A stretch of DNA of 64,000 bases. Origin: Halogeometricum sp. S3BR5-2 (GTDB taxonomy: Archaea; Halobacteriota; Halobacteria; Halobacteriales; Haloferacaceae). Positions 50,352 to 61,229 of this stretch are shown piece by piece. A model generated the notes under the pieces. That model had not been told where the DNA came from, made no database searches, and saw nothing but the letters and a program-made list of their open reading frames with translations. How positions within the stretch are numbered: the stretch's first letter is position 1; each line of letters opens with the position of its first letter. The stretch is taken from contig NZ_JAMQOQ010000002.1 in NCBI RefSeq assembly GCF_031624635.1, positions 1 to 64,000 on the forward strand, read 5' to 3'. Position numbers and translations under genes: made by a program.

Positions 50352-51557
50352 ATGGATTCGGAGCACCGCCGACGGGAGTTTCTCAAAATCTCGGCGGCGG
50401 CGACCGGTCTCGCGTCGGTCGGCGGGCGCGCGGCGGGCAGGCGGGTCCCCGCTCCCGACGGCGCGTCCGGAGGCGACTCCGCACCCCGGTCGGGTCCGGC
50501 CGACTGCGCGGACGGCGCGTCGGTCGAGAGCGCGGAGCCGATAGACGTCCGCGGGGCGATGTACCTGCCCGCGCGAGCGCTCACGTTCTACCAGATGTGG
50601 GCGGACTACGACGAGGCGGTGATCGAACGCGACCTCGGATACGCCGCGGACGTGAACCTCAACGCCGTCCGGACGTGGCCGAGTTACGAGTTCTGGAAGC
50701 GGGAGCCGGCGGCGCACGAACGCCGCATCGACCACTTCCTCCGCGCGGCGTCCGAGCGGGGCATCTCGGTGCTGTTCAGCCTCTTCGAGGGGAACGGCGT
50801 CTGGCCGACCGAGGAGAACCTCACCGACGACAACCCGTTCACCGGCGTCGGCGTCCGGTCGCCGGGGAACGCCCTCCTCGCCGACCGGTCGCGGTGGGGC
50901 GAGGCCGAGCGGTTCGTCGAGTGGTTCGCAGAGCGGTACGGCGACGACGACCGACTGCTCGCCGTCGAGGCGATGAACGAACCGCACTGGGACTCGCGGA
51001 CGAAGCCGTTCGCGCGGTCGATGTTCGAGACGCTCGCCCGGAATCGGGGATCCGTCCCGCTCACCGTCGGGTCGACGAGCATGGTGAACAACGCGACGTA
51101 CCTCGACTGGGGCGTCGACGCGCTCCAGTTCCACTACAACTTCCCCCGCTCGGAGGAGCGCTACCGGCGCTTCCTCGACCGGATGCGCGGCCTCGCCGAC
51201 GAGTTCGACGGCCCGACGTGGCTGGGCGAGTGGCAACGCGTCCGGTCACCGCCGTTCGGCCCCTGTCCGCCGAACGACGACCACACCTACCCGAACTACG
51301 CCTCGCTCGCGCCCGCGATTCGCGACTCGGGGTTCGGCAACTTCTTCTGGTCGCTGATGGTGAAGCCCGCCTACCTGCCGCCGATGCGCGGGAACGGCGT
51401 CCTCAACGGCCTGTTCCACGAGGACGGCGCCGTCTGGAGTCTGGAGGACGCCCGAGCCATCAAGGCGATGTCCGGCGACCCCTCCGTCGACGGCCTCGAA
51501 GAGCGCTCCGAGTGGCCGGAGTGGGCGGCGGGCGTCAAGGAGTTCGCCTGCCGCTGA
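50352..51557 (+). CDS. Secreted GH5-like glycoside hydrolase
   Basis: The 401-residue protein starts with a Tat signal (HRRREFLK) without lipobox Cys, so it is exported and perhaps released. The catalytic domain is a (beta/alpha)8 barrel of clan GH-A: acid/base Glu in VEAMNEPHW and nucleophile Glu in TWLGEWQRV, spacing about 95 residues. It resembles cellulase-family or mannanase-like enzymes, but substrate is unknown. It lies 47 bp after the DMT transporter and might share a transcript; a TATA-like TTATTGACC at about 50324 could also serve it. Confidence 0.85.
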   Translation: MDSEHRRREFLKISAAATGLASVGGRAAGRRVPAPDGASGGDSAPRSGPADCADGASVESAEPIDVRGAMYLPARALTFYQMWADYDEAVIERDLGYAADVNLNAVRTWPSYEFWKREPAAHERRIDHFLRAASERGISVLFSLFEGNGVWPTEENLTDDNPFTGVGVRSPGNALLADRSRWGEAERFVEWFAERYGDDDRLLAVEAMNEPHWDSRTKPFARSMFETLARNRGSVPLTVGSTSMVNNATYLDWGVDALQFHYNFPRSEERYRRFLDRMRGLADEFDGPTWLGEWQRVRSPPFGPCPPNDDHTYPNYASLAPAIRDSGFGNFFWSLMVKPAYLPPMRGNGVLNGLFHEDGAVWSLEDARAIKAMSGDPSVDGLEERSEWPEWAAGVKEFACR

Positions 51558-52097
51558 TCAGCAGTCGTCGGCGCGACGGACGTCCGCGAGTCTGTTGTTC
51601 GAGACGTCGTTTCCGCTCTCGAAGTCGAACGCCGACGGGGACGTAGACGCGGACGTCGAATCCGACGTCGAGGCGGAACCTGACGCCGCGACGACGGAGA
51701 CGCCGACGAGGTTCTCCCGGACCGCGCAGTCCGCCAGTCGCGGGGTCGCGACCCCTTCGAGGAGGAATCCGTACCCGTTCCCCGTCGCTTCGACGCCGCG
51801 CACCGTCGCGCGGTCGACGTTTCGGAGGGAGACACCGACCTCCCACGCCTCGACGACGACGTTCTCGACGACCACCTCGGAGAGCGCCGACTCGCCGCCC
51901 GCCGCTATCGCCGTCGTGTCCGAGACGCCGCCGCCGACGAGGGCGTGCCCCCGACCGTCGAGCGTGACGCCGTCGGCAGCGATTCGAACCATCGCCTCGG
52001 ACGCCGGGGAGACGCCGCTGACGACTCTGTCATCCGTCAGCGCGTACTCGCCCGATTCGGTGATTCGCCCGTCCTCGGGCACCGGTCTCGGAGCCAT
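51558..52097 (-). CDS. Right-handed beta-helix (NosD/CASH-like) protein
   Basis: The 179-residue protein shows CASH-type turns: ADGVTLDGRGHALVG, then VENVVVEAWEVGVSLRNVDRATVRGVEATGNGYGFLLEG and CAVRENLVGVSVV. That gives only about 4-5 coils, short for the family. A Ser/Thr/Asp-rich linker of about 20 residues precedes FESGNDVSNNRLADVRR, the last partial coil. No signal peptide is seen with the start at 52097; the frame continues upstream into the promoter of the next gene. Could be a truncated surface protein. Confidence 0.6.
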   Translation of the reverse strand: MAPRPVPEDGRITESGEYALTDDRVVSGVSPASEAMVRIAADGVTLDGRGHALVGGGVSDTTAIAAGGESALSEVVVENVVVEAWEVGVSLRNVDRATVRGVEATGNGYGFLLEGVATPRLADCAVRENLVGVSVVAASGSASTSDSTSASTSPSAFDFESGNDVSNNRLADVRRADDC

Positions 52098-52266
52098 GCC
52101 GGCCGGTACGTCGGGCGAGGTTAAGGTCGCTCGGGCGGTCTCGGTGTCGTCTCCGAGAAGGGGTCGTATCCTCCCGGTTTCCGTCACCGATACCTCACCG
52201 AGAAGTGCCCACTCTCCGCCCAGCGGCTTGCCTGCAGCGGTGGATTCCCACGGCAGATCCTGACGG

Positions 52267-52277
52267 AAAAATATAAT
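52267..52277 (+). promoter_or_regulatory. TATA box of the Mrr-like nuclease
   Basis: A strong AAAAATATAAT run is 28 bp before the ATG at 52301. It is more AT-rich than most promoters in the window. Confidence 0.6.
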
Positions 52278-52300
52278 TATTACCAGAGAAAGTATTTTCC

Positions 52301-53641
52301 ATGACACTACTCGACGATCTGTCGGGCTTCGAGTTCGAGGACGTGATGGAAGACGTCTTCCGAAAACTCGGCTACCAGAACGTCCGTCAGTCGGAGAAAA
52401 CGGGTGACGAAGGGCGAGATATTCTGATGGAAGAGCGCGTGAACGGTCAACGACGCGGTATCGTTGTCGAATGTAAACACAAAGACCGAGTCGGTCGTCC
52501 GGTCGTCCAGAAACTCCACTCTGCGGTCACGACGTACGATTTCACCGGTCCGAAGCGCGGTATCATCGTCACAACCGGGTCGTTCACCGATCAGGCCCGC
52601 GAGTACACGCGCAAGCTCAGGGAGCGAGGCGACGGAACCGAGATACAGTTAATCGACGGTAGCGACCTCAGAGAAATGGCCGATGACGTCGGCCTCGACC
52701 TCTACAACGGCCGAATCGAGATCGTCTGTGATCAGACGCTCCGACCGATCGATCCGGCGGGCGGCGTCGACAAACCGGTGCGCGACGCGTTTCGGGACGT
52801 CGCGAACTTCGACGCTCGAACCCTCTCCACGGTCGACTCGACGGTCCGGTTCGAGCCGGTCGTTTCAGTCGACGCACGAACCGACGCGACGTTCGAGACG
52901 TCGGTCGGCGTCATCCACCGAGTGGACGAGCGGGACCGTCTGCTGCTGGACGCCAGCGGTGATGCTCCGAGCGTTGCAGACGGAACGATCCGACAACTCG
53001 TCGCGGACGGCGGCCAGCACACGGTTCGCCTCGACGACCCCCGCATCGTCGATTCGTTCAGCCGACGGACGTCCGATCACTTCGGGCAGTCGGAGACCGA
53101 TTACAAGGAGTGGACCGTCGACCGCCTCCGGGCGCAGTACACGACGACCGTCGAGTACACCGGCGACAACAACGTCGACTACGAGAAGGAGTGTGAGCCG
53201 CAAGTGTCGGACGTCTCGATTCAGTCGATCGATTCGGTGTACGTCCCGCGGATACGCTCTCGGACGACGCTGAAGGAGTACGAGTATTCGTTGGAGTACT
53301 ACGCCGCGGGTCCGTCGCGGTCGACGGTCGAGAACGGAATCGGCCGATGCGTCCACTGCGGCGCGACGTGGCTGAAACACACCTACTGCGACAACTGCGG
53401 AAGCATCAACTGCCGGCGTCACACCAGAACCGAACGGCTCGAAGGTGAGCCGGTCTGTACCGGCTGTGCGGTCTCCGACCGCTTCGCGCTCCGCAAGCGA
53501 TTCTTCTACGACGAGGAGAATCTCGCGACCTTCCGCGAGCAGTACGAGGATCGCCCGGTACACATGAAGGCGATGGAGAACAAACCGATGGTCGCGAGCA
53601 CGGTGGCGATGGTGCTCTTCGCGATGCTCTTTCTGATCTGA
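52301..53641 (+). CDS. Mrr-like restriction endonuclease with zinc ribbons and C-terminal membrane helix
   Basis: The 446-residue protein has an N-terminal Mrr/PD-(D/E)xK nuclease domain: SGFEFEDVMEDVFRKLGY, GDEGRDI (catalytic Asp) and VVECKHK (Glu-x-Lys), Q in VVQKLHSA, and IIVTTGSFTDQAREY. Residues about 160-340 are an unassigned beta-rich region. Two CxxC pairs (CVHCG, CDNCG) and a later CTGC from residue 350 suggest zinc ribbons. The last 19 residues form one membrane helix. Such a nuclease tied to the membrane is unusual; it may cut incoming DNA. Codon use is less GC-biased than the neighbours. Confidence 0.8.
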   Translation: MTLLDDLSGFEFEDVMEDVFRKLGYQNVRQSEKTGDEGRDILMEERVNGQRRGIVVECKHKDRVGRPVVQKLHSAVTTYDFTGPKRGIIVTTGSFTDQAREYTRKLRERGDGTEIQLIDGSDLREMADDVGLDLYNGRIEIVCDQTLRPIDPAGGVDKPVRDAFRDVANFDARTLSTVDSTVRFEPVVSVDARTDATFETSVGVIHRVDERDRLLLDASGDAPSVADGTIRQLVADGGQHTVRLDDPRIVDSFSRRTSDHFGQSETDYKEWTVDRLRAQYTTTVEYTGDNNVDYEKECEPQVSDVSIQSIDSVYVPRIRSRTTLKEYEYSLEYYAAGPSRSTVENGIGRCVHCGATWLKHTYCDNCGSINCRRHTRTERLEGEPVCTGCAVSDRFALRKRFFYDEENLATFREQYEDRPVHMKAMENKPMVASTVAMVLFAMLFLI

Positions 53642-53705
53642 CCCGCCCGGCCGAGGTCGACCACCCGTGCGGTTATCCGCGTCGGGTACTCAGCGTCACA
53701 CGTCG

Positions 53706-54623
53706 ATGCTGGGCTACGCCTGTATGAACCGCACGCTGCGAGAGCGCGACCCGCCGCTGCGGTGCAACCGGGGGATGCAACGGAAGACGTGGGAGTCGCG
53801 GGGACTGGAGTACGCCTCCGAACTCGCCCTCCAGAACTTCTCCGACCTGTCCGAGATACTGCGCTGGAACGTCGACCACGGCATCTACTTCTACCGCTGT
53901 ACCTCCGATCTAGTTCCGTGGAACTCCCAGTTCGAGTTGACCGACCTCCCGGACTACGAGGAGATAGCCCGAATCGCCGCCGACTGCGGCCGGTTCGTTC
54001 TGGACAACGAGATGCGCTTCACGTTCCACCCGAGCCACTGGTGCAAACTCGCCAGCGAGTCGGCGGACACCGTCGAGAACTCTATTCGCGACCTCGAAGT
54101 GCACGGCTCGTGGCTCGACCTGCTCGGTCTCCCTCGAACCCCGTACTACGGTATCAACGTCCACATCGGCGCCCACTACGGCGACAAGGAGGCGACGGCC
54201 GAACGCTTCCGCGAGGCCGTGAACCGCCTTTCGCCCGCCGCCCGCGAGCGTCTGATCGTCGAGAACGACGACGAGGAGGGCCTCTGGAGCGTCCCCGAAC
54301 TGGTGGAGGCGGTCGCGGAACCGCTCGGGGTGCCCGTGGTGTTCGACTACCACCACCACCAGTTCGCCAGCCGGGGGCTCACGTACCGGGAGGCCTTCGA
54401 GTCGGCCGCGCGGACGTGGGGGGACATCCGCCCCATCGCACACTACTCCGAACCCGCGCGGCTGTACGGGGAGGACGCGCGGCCGCAGGCGCACGCCGAC
54501 TACGTCTCGTCGGTCCCCGATTGGCTCCTCGACGGCGCGGACGTGATGCTCGAAGCCAAGGCGAAGGAGCGGGCGCTGCTCCGCTATCGGGACGGGACGG
54601 AATCGGTCGCCGCGGAGTCGTAG
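53706..54623 (+). CDS. uvsE: UV damage endonuclease (UvsE/UVDE)
   Basis: The 305-residue TIM-barrel enzyme nicks DNA 5' of UV photoproducts, independent of NER. Family markers: LGYACMNRTL at the start, EILRWNVDHGIYFYRCTSDLVPWNSQFEL, FHPSHWCKL, YGINVHIGAHYGDK, IVENDDE and YHHHQ; these supply metal-binding His and Glu residues. The chosen ATG at 53706 begins MLGYACMN as in family members; an upstream in-frame ATG (53667) adds sequence without similarity. It lies 64 bp after the Mrr-like gene. Confidence 0.93.
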   Translation: MLGYACMNRTLRERDPPLRCNRGMQRKTWESRGLEYASELALQNFSDLSEILRWNVDHGIYFYRCTSDLVPWNSQFELTDLPDYEEIARIAADCGRFVLDNEMRFTFHPSHWCKLASESADTVENSIRDLEVHGSWLDLLGLPRTPYYGINVHIGAHYGDKEATAERFREAVNRLSPAARERLIVENDDEEGLWSVPELVEAVAEPLGVPVVFDYHHHQFASRGLTYREAFESAARTWGDIRPIAHYSEPARLYGEDARPQAHADYVSSVPDWLLDGADVMLEAKAKERALLRYRDGTESVAAES

Positions 54624-54660
54624 CCGGTCGGTCGGCTGGGGGGCCGAGACGACTCCCGGT

Positions 54661-55530
54661 TCACTCCGCCGATTCGGGCGTCCCCGCGGCGGCGTAGCGC
54701 ACCGTCACCAGCGGCAGCCCTAACAGCGAGATGCGCTGTTCGGCCAGTACGTCCGCTTCGTCTCCGAACTCCTCGAAGCCGTCGAACGACGAGCCGAGGT
54801 CGTCCGCCGGCAGGACGCGGAACCGCTGGGCGGCCGGGAGGCGAAACGCGCCCGCGGCAGTGTGCAGGTACAGTCCGCCGTCCGGGCAGTCGGTCGTGAG
54901 GGCGACGCCCGCCCCGTCGTGCTCCATTCGGAGAACGGTCGAGAGGTTCGCGCCGGGGAGCGGCACCGCGATGTCGACGAACCGCTCTCCGGCGTCGACG
55001 TAGCTGGCGTAGACGGCGACGAACACCGCCTCGCCCGTCTCGTCGTCGGTTCGGACCCACAGCCGAGGGTCCTCGCGCGGGTCGTCCGCGGCCGCCGCGT
55101 CGGCCAGCGCGAACAGGTCGCTGGAGACGCGCTTTCGGTCCTCGCCGGGGCCGGGGAGGTTCAGCTGTTCGATTCGGCTCGTCACCCGACTCGCGAGACG
55201 CGCGCCGAGCGCGTACGGTCGGTGCCACTCCGCGTCGACGGTCATCCCGAACGAGGCGGTCCGCTCGTAGAGCGCGCGGACGTCGGGGTGGACGGCGCCG
55301 GGGTCGAACCCGGGGCGGGCGTAGTCGTCGAGCGAGCCCATCTCGCCGGGGACGCCGTCGCCGCGGAGGCCGCCGCGCTCCGGCCACGCCGGGCCGACGT
55401 ACCGGTCGCCGTGCAGGGGGGAGAGCGGCACGCCGCGGGCGGCGCGACGGGCGCCCGCGAGGACGCCGCCGACCGCCAGTCCGACGCCGCCGAGACCCAG
55501 CGCGACCCTCCGAGTCAGACCCTCGAACAC
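54661..55530 (-). CDS. Conserved protein of unknown function, possible Tat-type signal
   Basis: The 289-residue protein begins with a TRRVALGLGGVGLAVGGVLAGA region: two Arg and a hydrophobic stretch, like a weak Tat signal, so it is probably exported or membrane-anchored. The rest is an alpha/beta domain with no known catalytic motif. GTG start at 55530. Convergent with uvsE. Not recognised. Confidence 0.65.
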   Translation of the reverse strand: MFEGLTRRVALGLGGVGLAVGGVLAGARRAARGVPLSPLHGDRYVGPAWPERGGLRGDGVPGEMGSLDDYARPGFDPGAVHPDVRALYERTASFGMTVDAEWHRPYALGARLASRVTSRIEQLNLPGPGEDRKRVSSDLFALADAAAADDPREDPRLWVRTDDETGEAVFVAVYASYVDAGERFVDIAVPLPGANLSTVLRMEHDGAGVALTTDCPDGGLYLHTAAGAFRLPAAQRFRVLPADDLGSSFDGFEEFGDEADVLAEQRISLLGLPLVTVRYAAAGTPESAE

Positions 55531-55790
55531 GGGTTCCGTACGGACCGTCGAACGTTAAGGCCGGCGCCCGTCTGCCGACCGCCCTCCCGGCGTCCGCGGA
55601 GTCCAAAATGATAGTTACGGACAGTCGCGGACAGACGCCGGTCGGACGCGGGCGCGGACGGCGCCGAGTGCGGCGGGTCGCGCCCGGCCGCGGCGCGCGA
55701 TGTATTACCGAAGAACATTCCCGAACTAGATAATTCCTTTGCGTGGAGCCGAGTCTTCATTCCCAAAATGGAACTTCAATTCCGAATTAG

Positions 55791-57971
<2,181 letters not shown>

Positions 57972-58418
57972 GCGTCCAATCGGCGCCACTCGAGACGAAC
58001 GCCCGGATTCCGACCCGGCCGCGCGCCCCGACGTCGCGTCTATCGCCGTCGGTCGGGTTTTGCGGCGACTGTTTCTACCGGGGAGGCGCGCACCGCGTGA
58101 CCCATCGGCATCGGCGGAACGACGCGACGGCTCCACCGGGGTTTTCGGGCGCGGATTCCGCTCTCCTCCCCCTCCTTAGCGGGTACCGAACGCGGACGAA
58201 CGGCGTCCGCTCGTAGCCGTATCCGCGTGTCGTCGGGGGTGCTTCGCCCGACGAACAACTCGCCCGTCCGTTTCGGCCCCATCGGCCGCGGCGTTTCCGG
58301 CCAGTTACCCGATTGTCCCAGCGAACTACGCTACCGAGAGAAATAAATGTAACTCAAACGGAATAATTTTCCTGGGCACGCGCCAACATAAGACAGGGTG
58401 CTGTCAATACCCTCGGAC
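57972..58418. other. Intergenic region after katG, no gene seen
   Basis: This 447-bp gap has GC-rich, low-coding sequence in the first three quarters and an AT-rich promoter at its end (58310-58395), including AAATAAATGTAAC and the ACATAAG element at 58386. A frame on the minus strand (58040-58282) is Arg-rich with no similarity and is judged a chance frame. Confidence 0.5.
58386..58392 (+). promoter_or_regulatory. TATA-like element of the BMP transporter operon
   Basis: ACATAAG is about 30 bp before the ATG at 58419, supporting that start over the GTG at 58398. The upstream 70 bp are markedly AT-rich. Confidence 0.5.
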
Positions 58419-59567
58419 ATGTTCGACGAATCACAGGACGGCGCTACCGAGCGGACGATCTGCCGACGCGGGTTCCTCGCGTCCGGTACGGCGCTCGCCG
58501 GCGCGGCAGCGCTCGCCGGGTGTCTCGGCGGCGGAGACGACGGCGGTGGTGGCGGCACCGGTGAGACGGACGGCGGTGGCGGGAATGGCGGCGGCACCGA
58601 GACGACGAACATCGCCATCGTCTCCAGCCCCGCCGGTTTCGACGACAACGCGTTCAACGACCTCGCGTTGGAAGGCTTGCAGACCGCGAGCGAGGAGTAC
58701 GATATCGAGATCAATCAGGTCGAAGAGACCGAGCAGGCGCAGTACCAATCGACGCAGGCCAACCTCGCTCAAAGCGGCGACTACGGCCTCATCGTGCTGG
58801 TCTCGTACAACCACACCGAGGCGTTGACGCAGAACGCGGCCGACTACCCCGACCAGAACTGGATGCTCATCAACGACCACGTCGACCAGCCGAACGTCGC
58901 CGGCTACACGTGGGCGAACCATCAGATGTCGTACCTCGCGGGCGTCCTCGGCGGGACGATGACGACCGAAGAACTGACCGGCGGCGGCGGTTCCACGAAT
59001 CCCGACAACGCTCAGATCGGGTTCGTCGGAGGCGTAGACGGCTCGCTCATCAACGCGTTCGAGCGCTCGTACGTGGCCGGAGCGGAGTGGGTCAACTCGG
59101 ACGTGCAGGTCAACGTCGGCTACATCGGCAACTACACCGACACGAGCACGGCCGCTGACATCGCGAGTTCGCAGTACGACGACGGTGCGGACATCGTCTA
59201 CCACGCCGCCGCCGCCGCGGGTCGCGGCGTCTTCGAGGCCGCACAGGAGAACGAGCGCCTCGCCATCGGCGTCGACGCCGACCAGTCGACGACGCTCCCC
59301 GACTTCCAGGACGTCATCATCGGCTCGGCGGTGAAGTACATCAACGAGGGAACCCGCGAAGTCGCCGTCGCCGTCGCGGAGGACGACTTCCAGAGCGTCG
59401 CCGGGGCGAACACGCTCGGACTGGAGGACGAGGCGGTCGACTGCGTCATCGGGCAGGCCTACGAGGGCCAACTTCCCGACGCCGTCCAGCAGAACCTCGA
59501 CGAGGCGAAGCAGGCGATCATGAACGGCGATATCACCGTCCCCTGTACCGCCGCCGGGTGTAACTGA
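58419..59567 (+). CDS. BMP family substrate-binding lipoprotein
   Basis: The 382-residue protein belongs to the Bmp/PnrA-like periplasmic-binding group used in nucleoside ABC transporters. It has a Tat signal (CRRGFLASG) and a lipobox with Cys35, then a Gly/Glu-rich tether. Domain markers: NIAIVSSPAGFDDNAFNDLALEGLQTA at the start, then YTWANHQMSYLAGVLGG, and DIVYHAAAAAGRGVFEAAQ. Substrate likely a purine nucleoside or similar. First gene of a four-gene operon with ATPase and two permeases. Confidence 0.92.
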   Translation: MFDESQDGATERTICRRGFLASGTALAGAAALAGCLGGGDDGGGGGTGETDGGGGNGGGTETTNIAIVSSPAGFDDNAFNDLALEGLQTASEEYDIEINQVEETEQAQYQSTQANLAQSGDYGLIVLVSYNHTEALTQNAADYPDQNWMLINDHVDQPNVAGYTWANHQMSYLAGVLGGTMTTEELTGGGGSTNPDNAQIGFVGGVDGSLINAFERSYVAGAEWVNSDVQVNVGYIGNYTDTSTAADIASSQYDDGADIVYHAAAAAGRGVFEAAQENERLAIGVDADQSTTLPDFQDVIIGSAVKYINEGTREVAVAVAEDDFQSVAGANTLGLEDEAVDCVIGQAYEGQLPDAVQQNLDEAKQAIMNGDITVPCTAAGCN

Positions 59568-59609
59568 CCGTCCATCGTCCCTCTTCGATGGATACCCGTC
59601 TCACTTCCC

Positions 59610-61229
59610 ATGCCAGATAACGCACAGCATCCGGCCGTCCGACTCGAGGGTATCACCAAACGCTTCGGCGACGTGGTCGCCAACGACGGCGTCGACTTCG
59701 CGCTGGAACGCGGGACGGTTCACGCTCTGCTCGGCGAGAACGGCTCGGGTAAGACGACGCTGATGAGCATCCTCTACGGCCTCTACGAGAAGGACGCGGG
59801 CGACATCGTCGTCGACGGCGAGCGACGCGAGTTCGACTCGCCGCGGGACGCGATGGACGCCGGCGTCGGGATGATTCACCAGCACTTCCAACTCGTCGAA
59901 CCGATGACCGTCCTCCAGAACATCATCTTGGGCCACGAGCCGACCGAGAACGGCCTCGTAGACGAGTCTGTCGCCCGCGAGCGAGTGACTGACATCTGCC
60001 GCCGCTACGAGTTCGACGTCGACCGGCACCTCGACACGCCGGTCCGAGACTTCGACCTCGGTTCCCGCCAGCGCGTCGAAATCGTCAAGAGCCTCTATCG
60101 AGGTGCCGACATCCTCGTGTTCGACGAGCCGACGGCCGTCCTCACGCCCCAAGAGGTCGACCGCCTCGCGGACGTGATGGCCGAACTCACGGACTCGGGT
60201 CGGTCGCTCGTCTTCATCACGCACAAACTCGACGAGGCGTTGACGGTCGCCGACGAGGTGACCGTGCTCCGAGACGGCGAGGCGGTCGGCACCGTCGCCG
60301 CCGCCGACACGACCGAGCAGGAACTCGCGCGGATGATGGTCGGCCGCGACGTCCTCACCGAGAGGCGCCCCCGCGAACGCGAGACCGGCCCGCCGAAACT
60401 CGGGGTCGAGGGACTGTCCGTGGACGGCGACCGCGGCCGAGAGCGGGTGTCCGACGTCGACCTCACGGTCCACGAGGGCGAAATCCTCGGCGTCGCCGGC
60501 GTCCAGGGCAACGGCCAGACCGAACTCGTCGAGGCCGTCACCGGTCTGCGGTCGGCGTCGTCGGGACGTATCACGTTCGACGGCGACGACGTCACCGACG
60601 CGAGCCGTCGCCAGCGCATCCGAGCCGGTATCGCCTACGTCCCCGAAGACCGTCAGACGGAGGGGCTGGTCCAATCGTACGACCTCGTCCGAAACGCGTT
60701 GCTGGGGAACCAGACCGTCGGTCGGTTCGTCTCCCGGCGGTTCATCGACTGGGCGGCGGTCCGCGACCACGCCGCGGACATCGTCTCCGAGTACGACGTT
60801 CAACCGCAGAACCCGGAGGCGCGTGCGCGGTCGCTCTCGGGGGGCAACCAGCAGAAGTTCATCGTCGGTCGCGAAATCGAACACGACCCGGCCGTCATGG
60901 TGGCCGCCCACCCGACTCGCGGGGTCGACATCGGCTCCATCGAGTTCATCCACGACCGACTGGTCGCCCTCCGCGAGACGGGCTTGGCCGTCCTGCTCGT
61001 CTCCTCGAAACTCGAGGAGATTCGGGCGCTGTCGGACCGAATCGCCGTCATGTACGAGGGCGAGTTCATCGACGTGGTCGACCCCGACGACGTGACCGAC
61101 GAGGACCTCGGCTTGCTGATGGCGGGTCGTCGCCTCGACGGCGAACGCGCCGCCGAGGGGGACGCCCCCGACTCCGAGCGCTCGGAGGGGTCGGACGACG
61201 CGGTCGAGAGCGGGGGCGTCGCGTCGTGA
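59610..61229 (+). CDS. ABC transporter ATP-binding protein (two ATPase domains)
   Basis: The 539-residue protein has two ABC domains in tandem, as in nucleoside/ribose transporters. The first has Walker A LGENGSGKTTL and signature-like DLGSRQRVEI, Walker B DILVFDEPTAVL. The second has a degenerate Walker A (GVQGNGQTEL) and an intact LSGGNQQKFIVG signature. This asymmetry is usual for the family. Start ATG 59610, 42 bp after the binding protein gene. Its acidic C-terminal tail overlaps the next gene by 4 bases. Confidence 0.93.
   Translation: MPDNAQHPAVRLEGITKRFGDVVANDGVDFALERGTVHALLGENGSGKTTLMSILYGLYEKDAGDIVVDGERREFDSPRDAMDAGVGMIHQHFQLVEPMTVLQNIILGHEPTENGLVDESVARERVTDICRRYEFDVDRHLDTPVRDFDLGSRQRVEIVKSLYRGADILVFDEPTAVLTPQEVDRLADVMAELTDSGRSLVFITHKLDEALTVADEVTVLRDGEAVGTVAAADTTEQELARMMVGRDVLTERRPRERETGPPKLGVEGLSVDGDRGRERVSDVDLTVHEGEILGVAGVQGNGQTELVEAVTGLRSASSGRITFDGDDVTDASRRQRIRAGIAYVPEDRQTEGLVQSYDLVRNALLGNQTVGRFVSRRFIDWAAVRDHAADIVSEYDVQPQNPEARARSLSGGNQQKFIVGREIEHDPAVMVAAHPTRGVDIGSIEFIHDRLVALRETGLAVLLVSSKLEEIRALSDRIAVMYEGEFIDVVDPDDVTDEDLGLLMAGRRLDGERAAEGDAPDSERSEGSDDAVESGGVAS

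Noticed and set aside
52098-52307. N-terminal extension of the beta-helix protein with a hydrophobic start
   Set aside because: The hydrophobic residues come from the AT-rich TATA region of the divergent nuclease gene and overlap its start codon.
58170-58190. Possible fourth copy of the palindrome (contains CCTTAGCGG)
   Set aside because: It shares nine bases of the core with copy B but lacks both GACA/TGTC arms, so the dyad is absent.
58040-58282. 80-codon minus-strand frame in the katG-BMP gap
   Set aside because: Arg/Pro-rich, no start context or similarity; judged chance.
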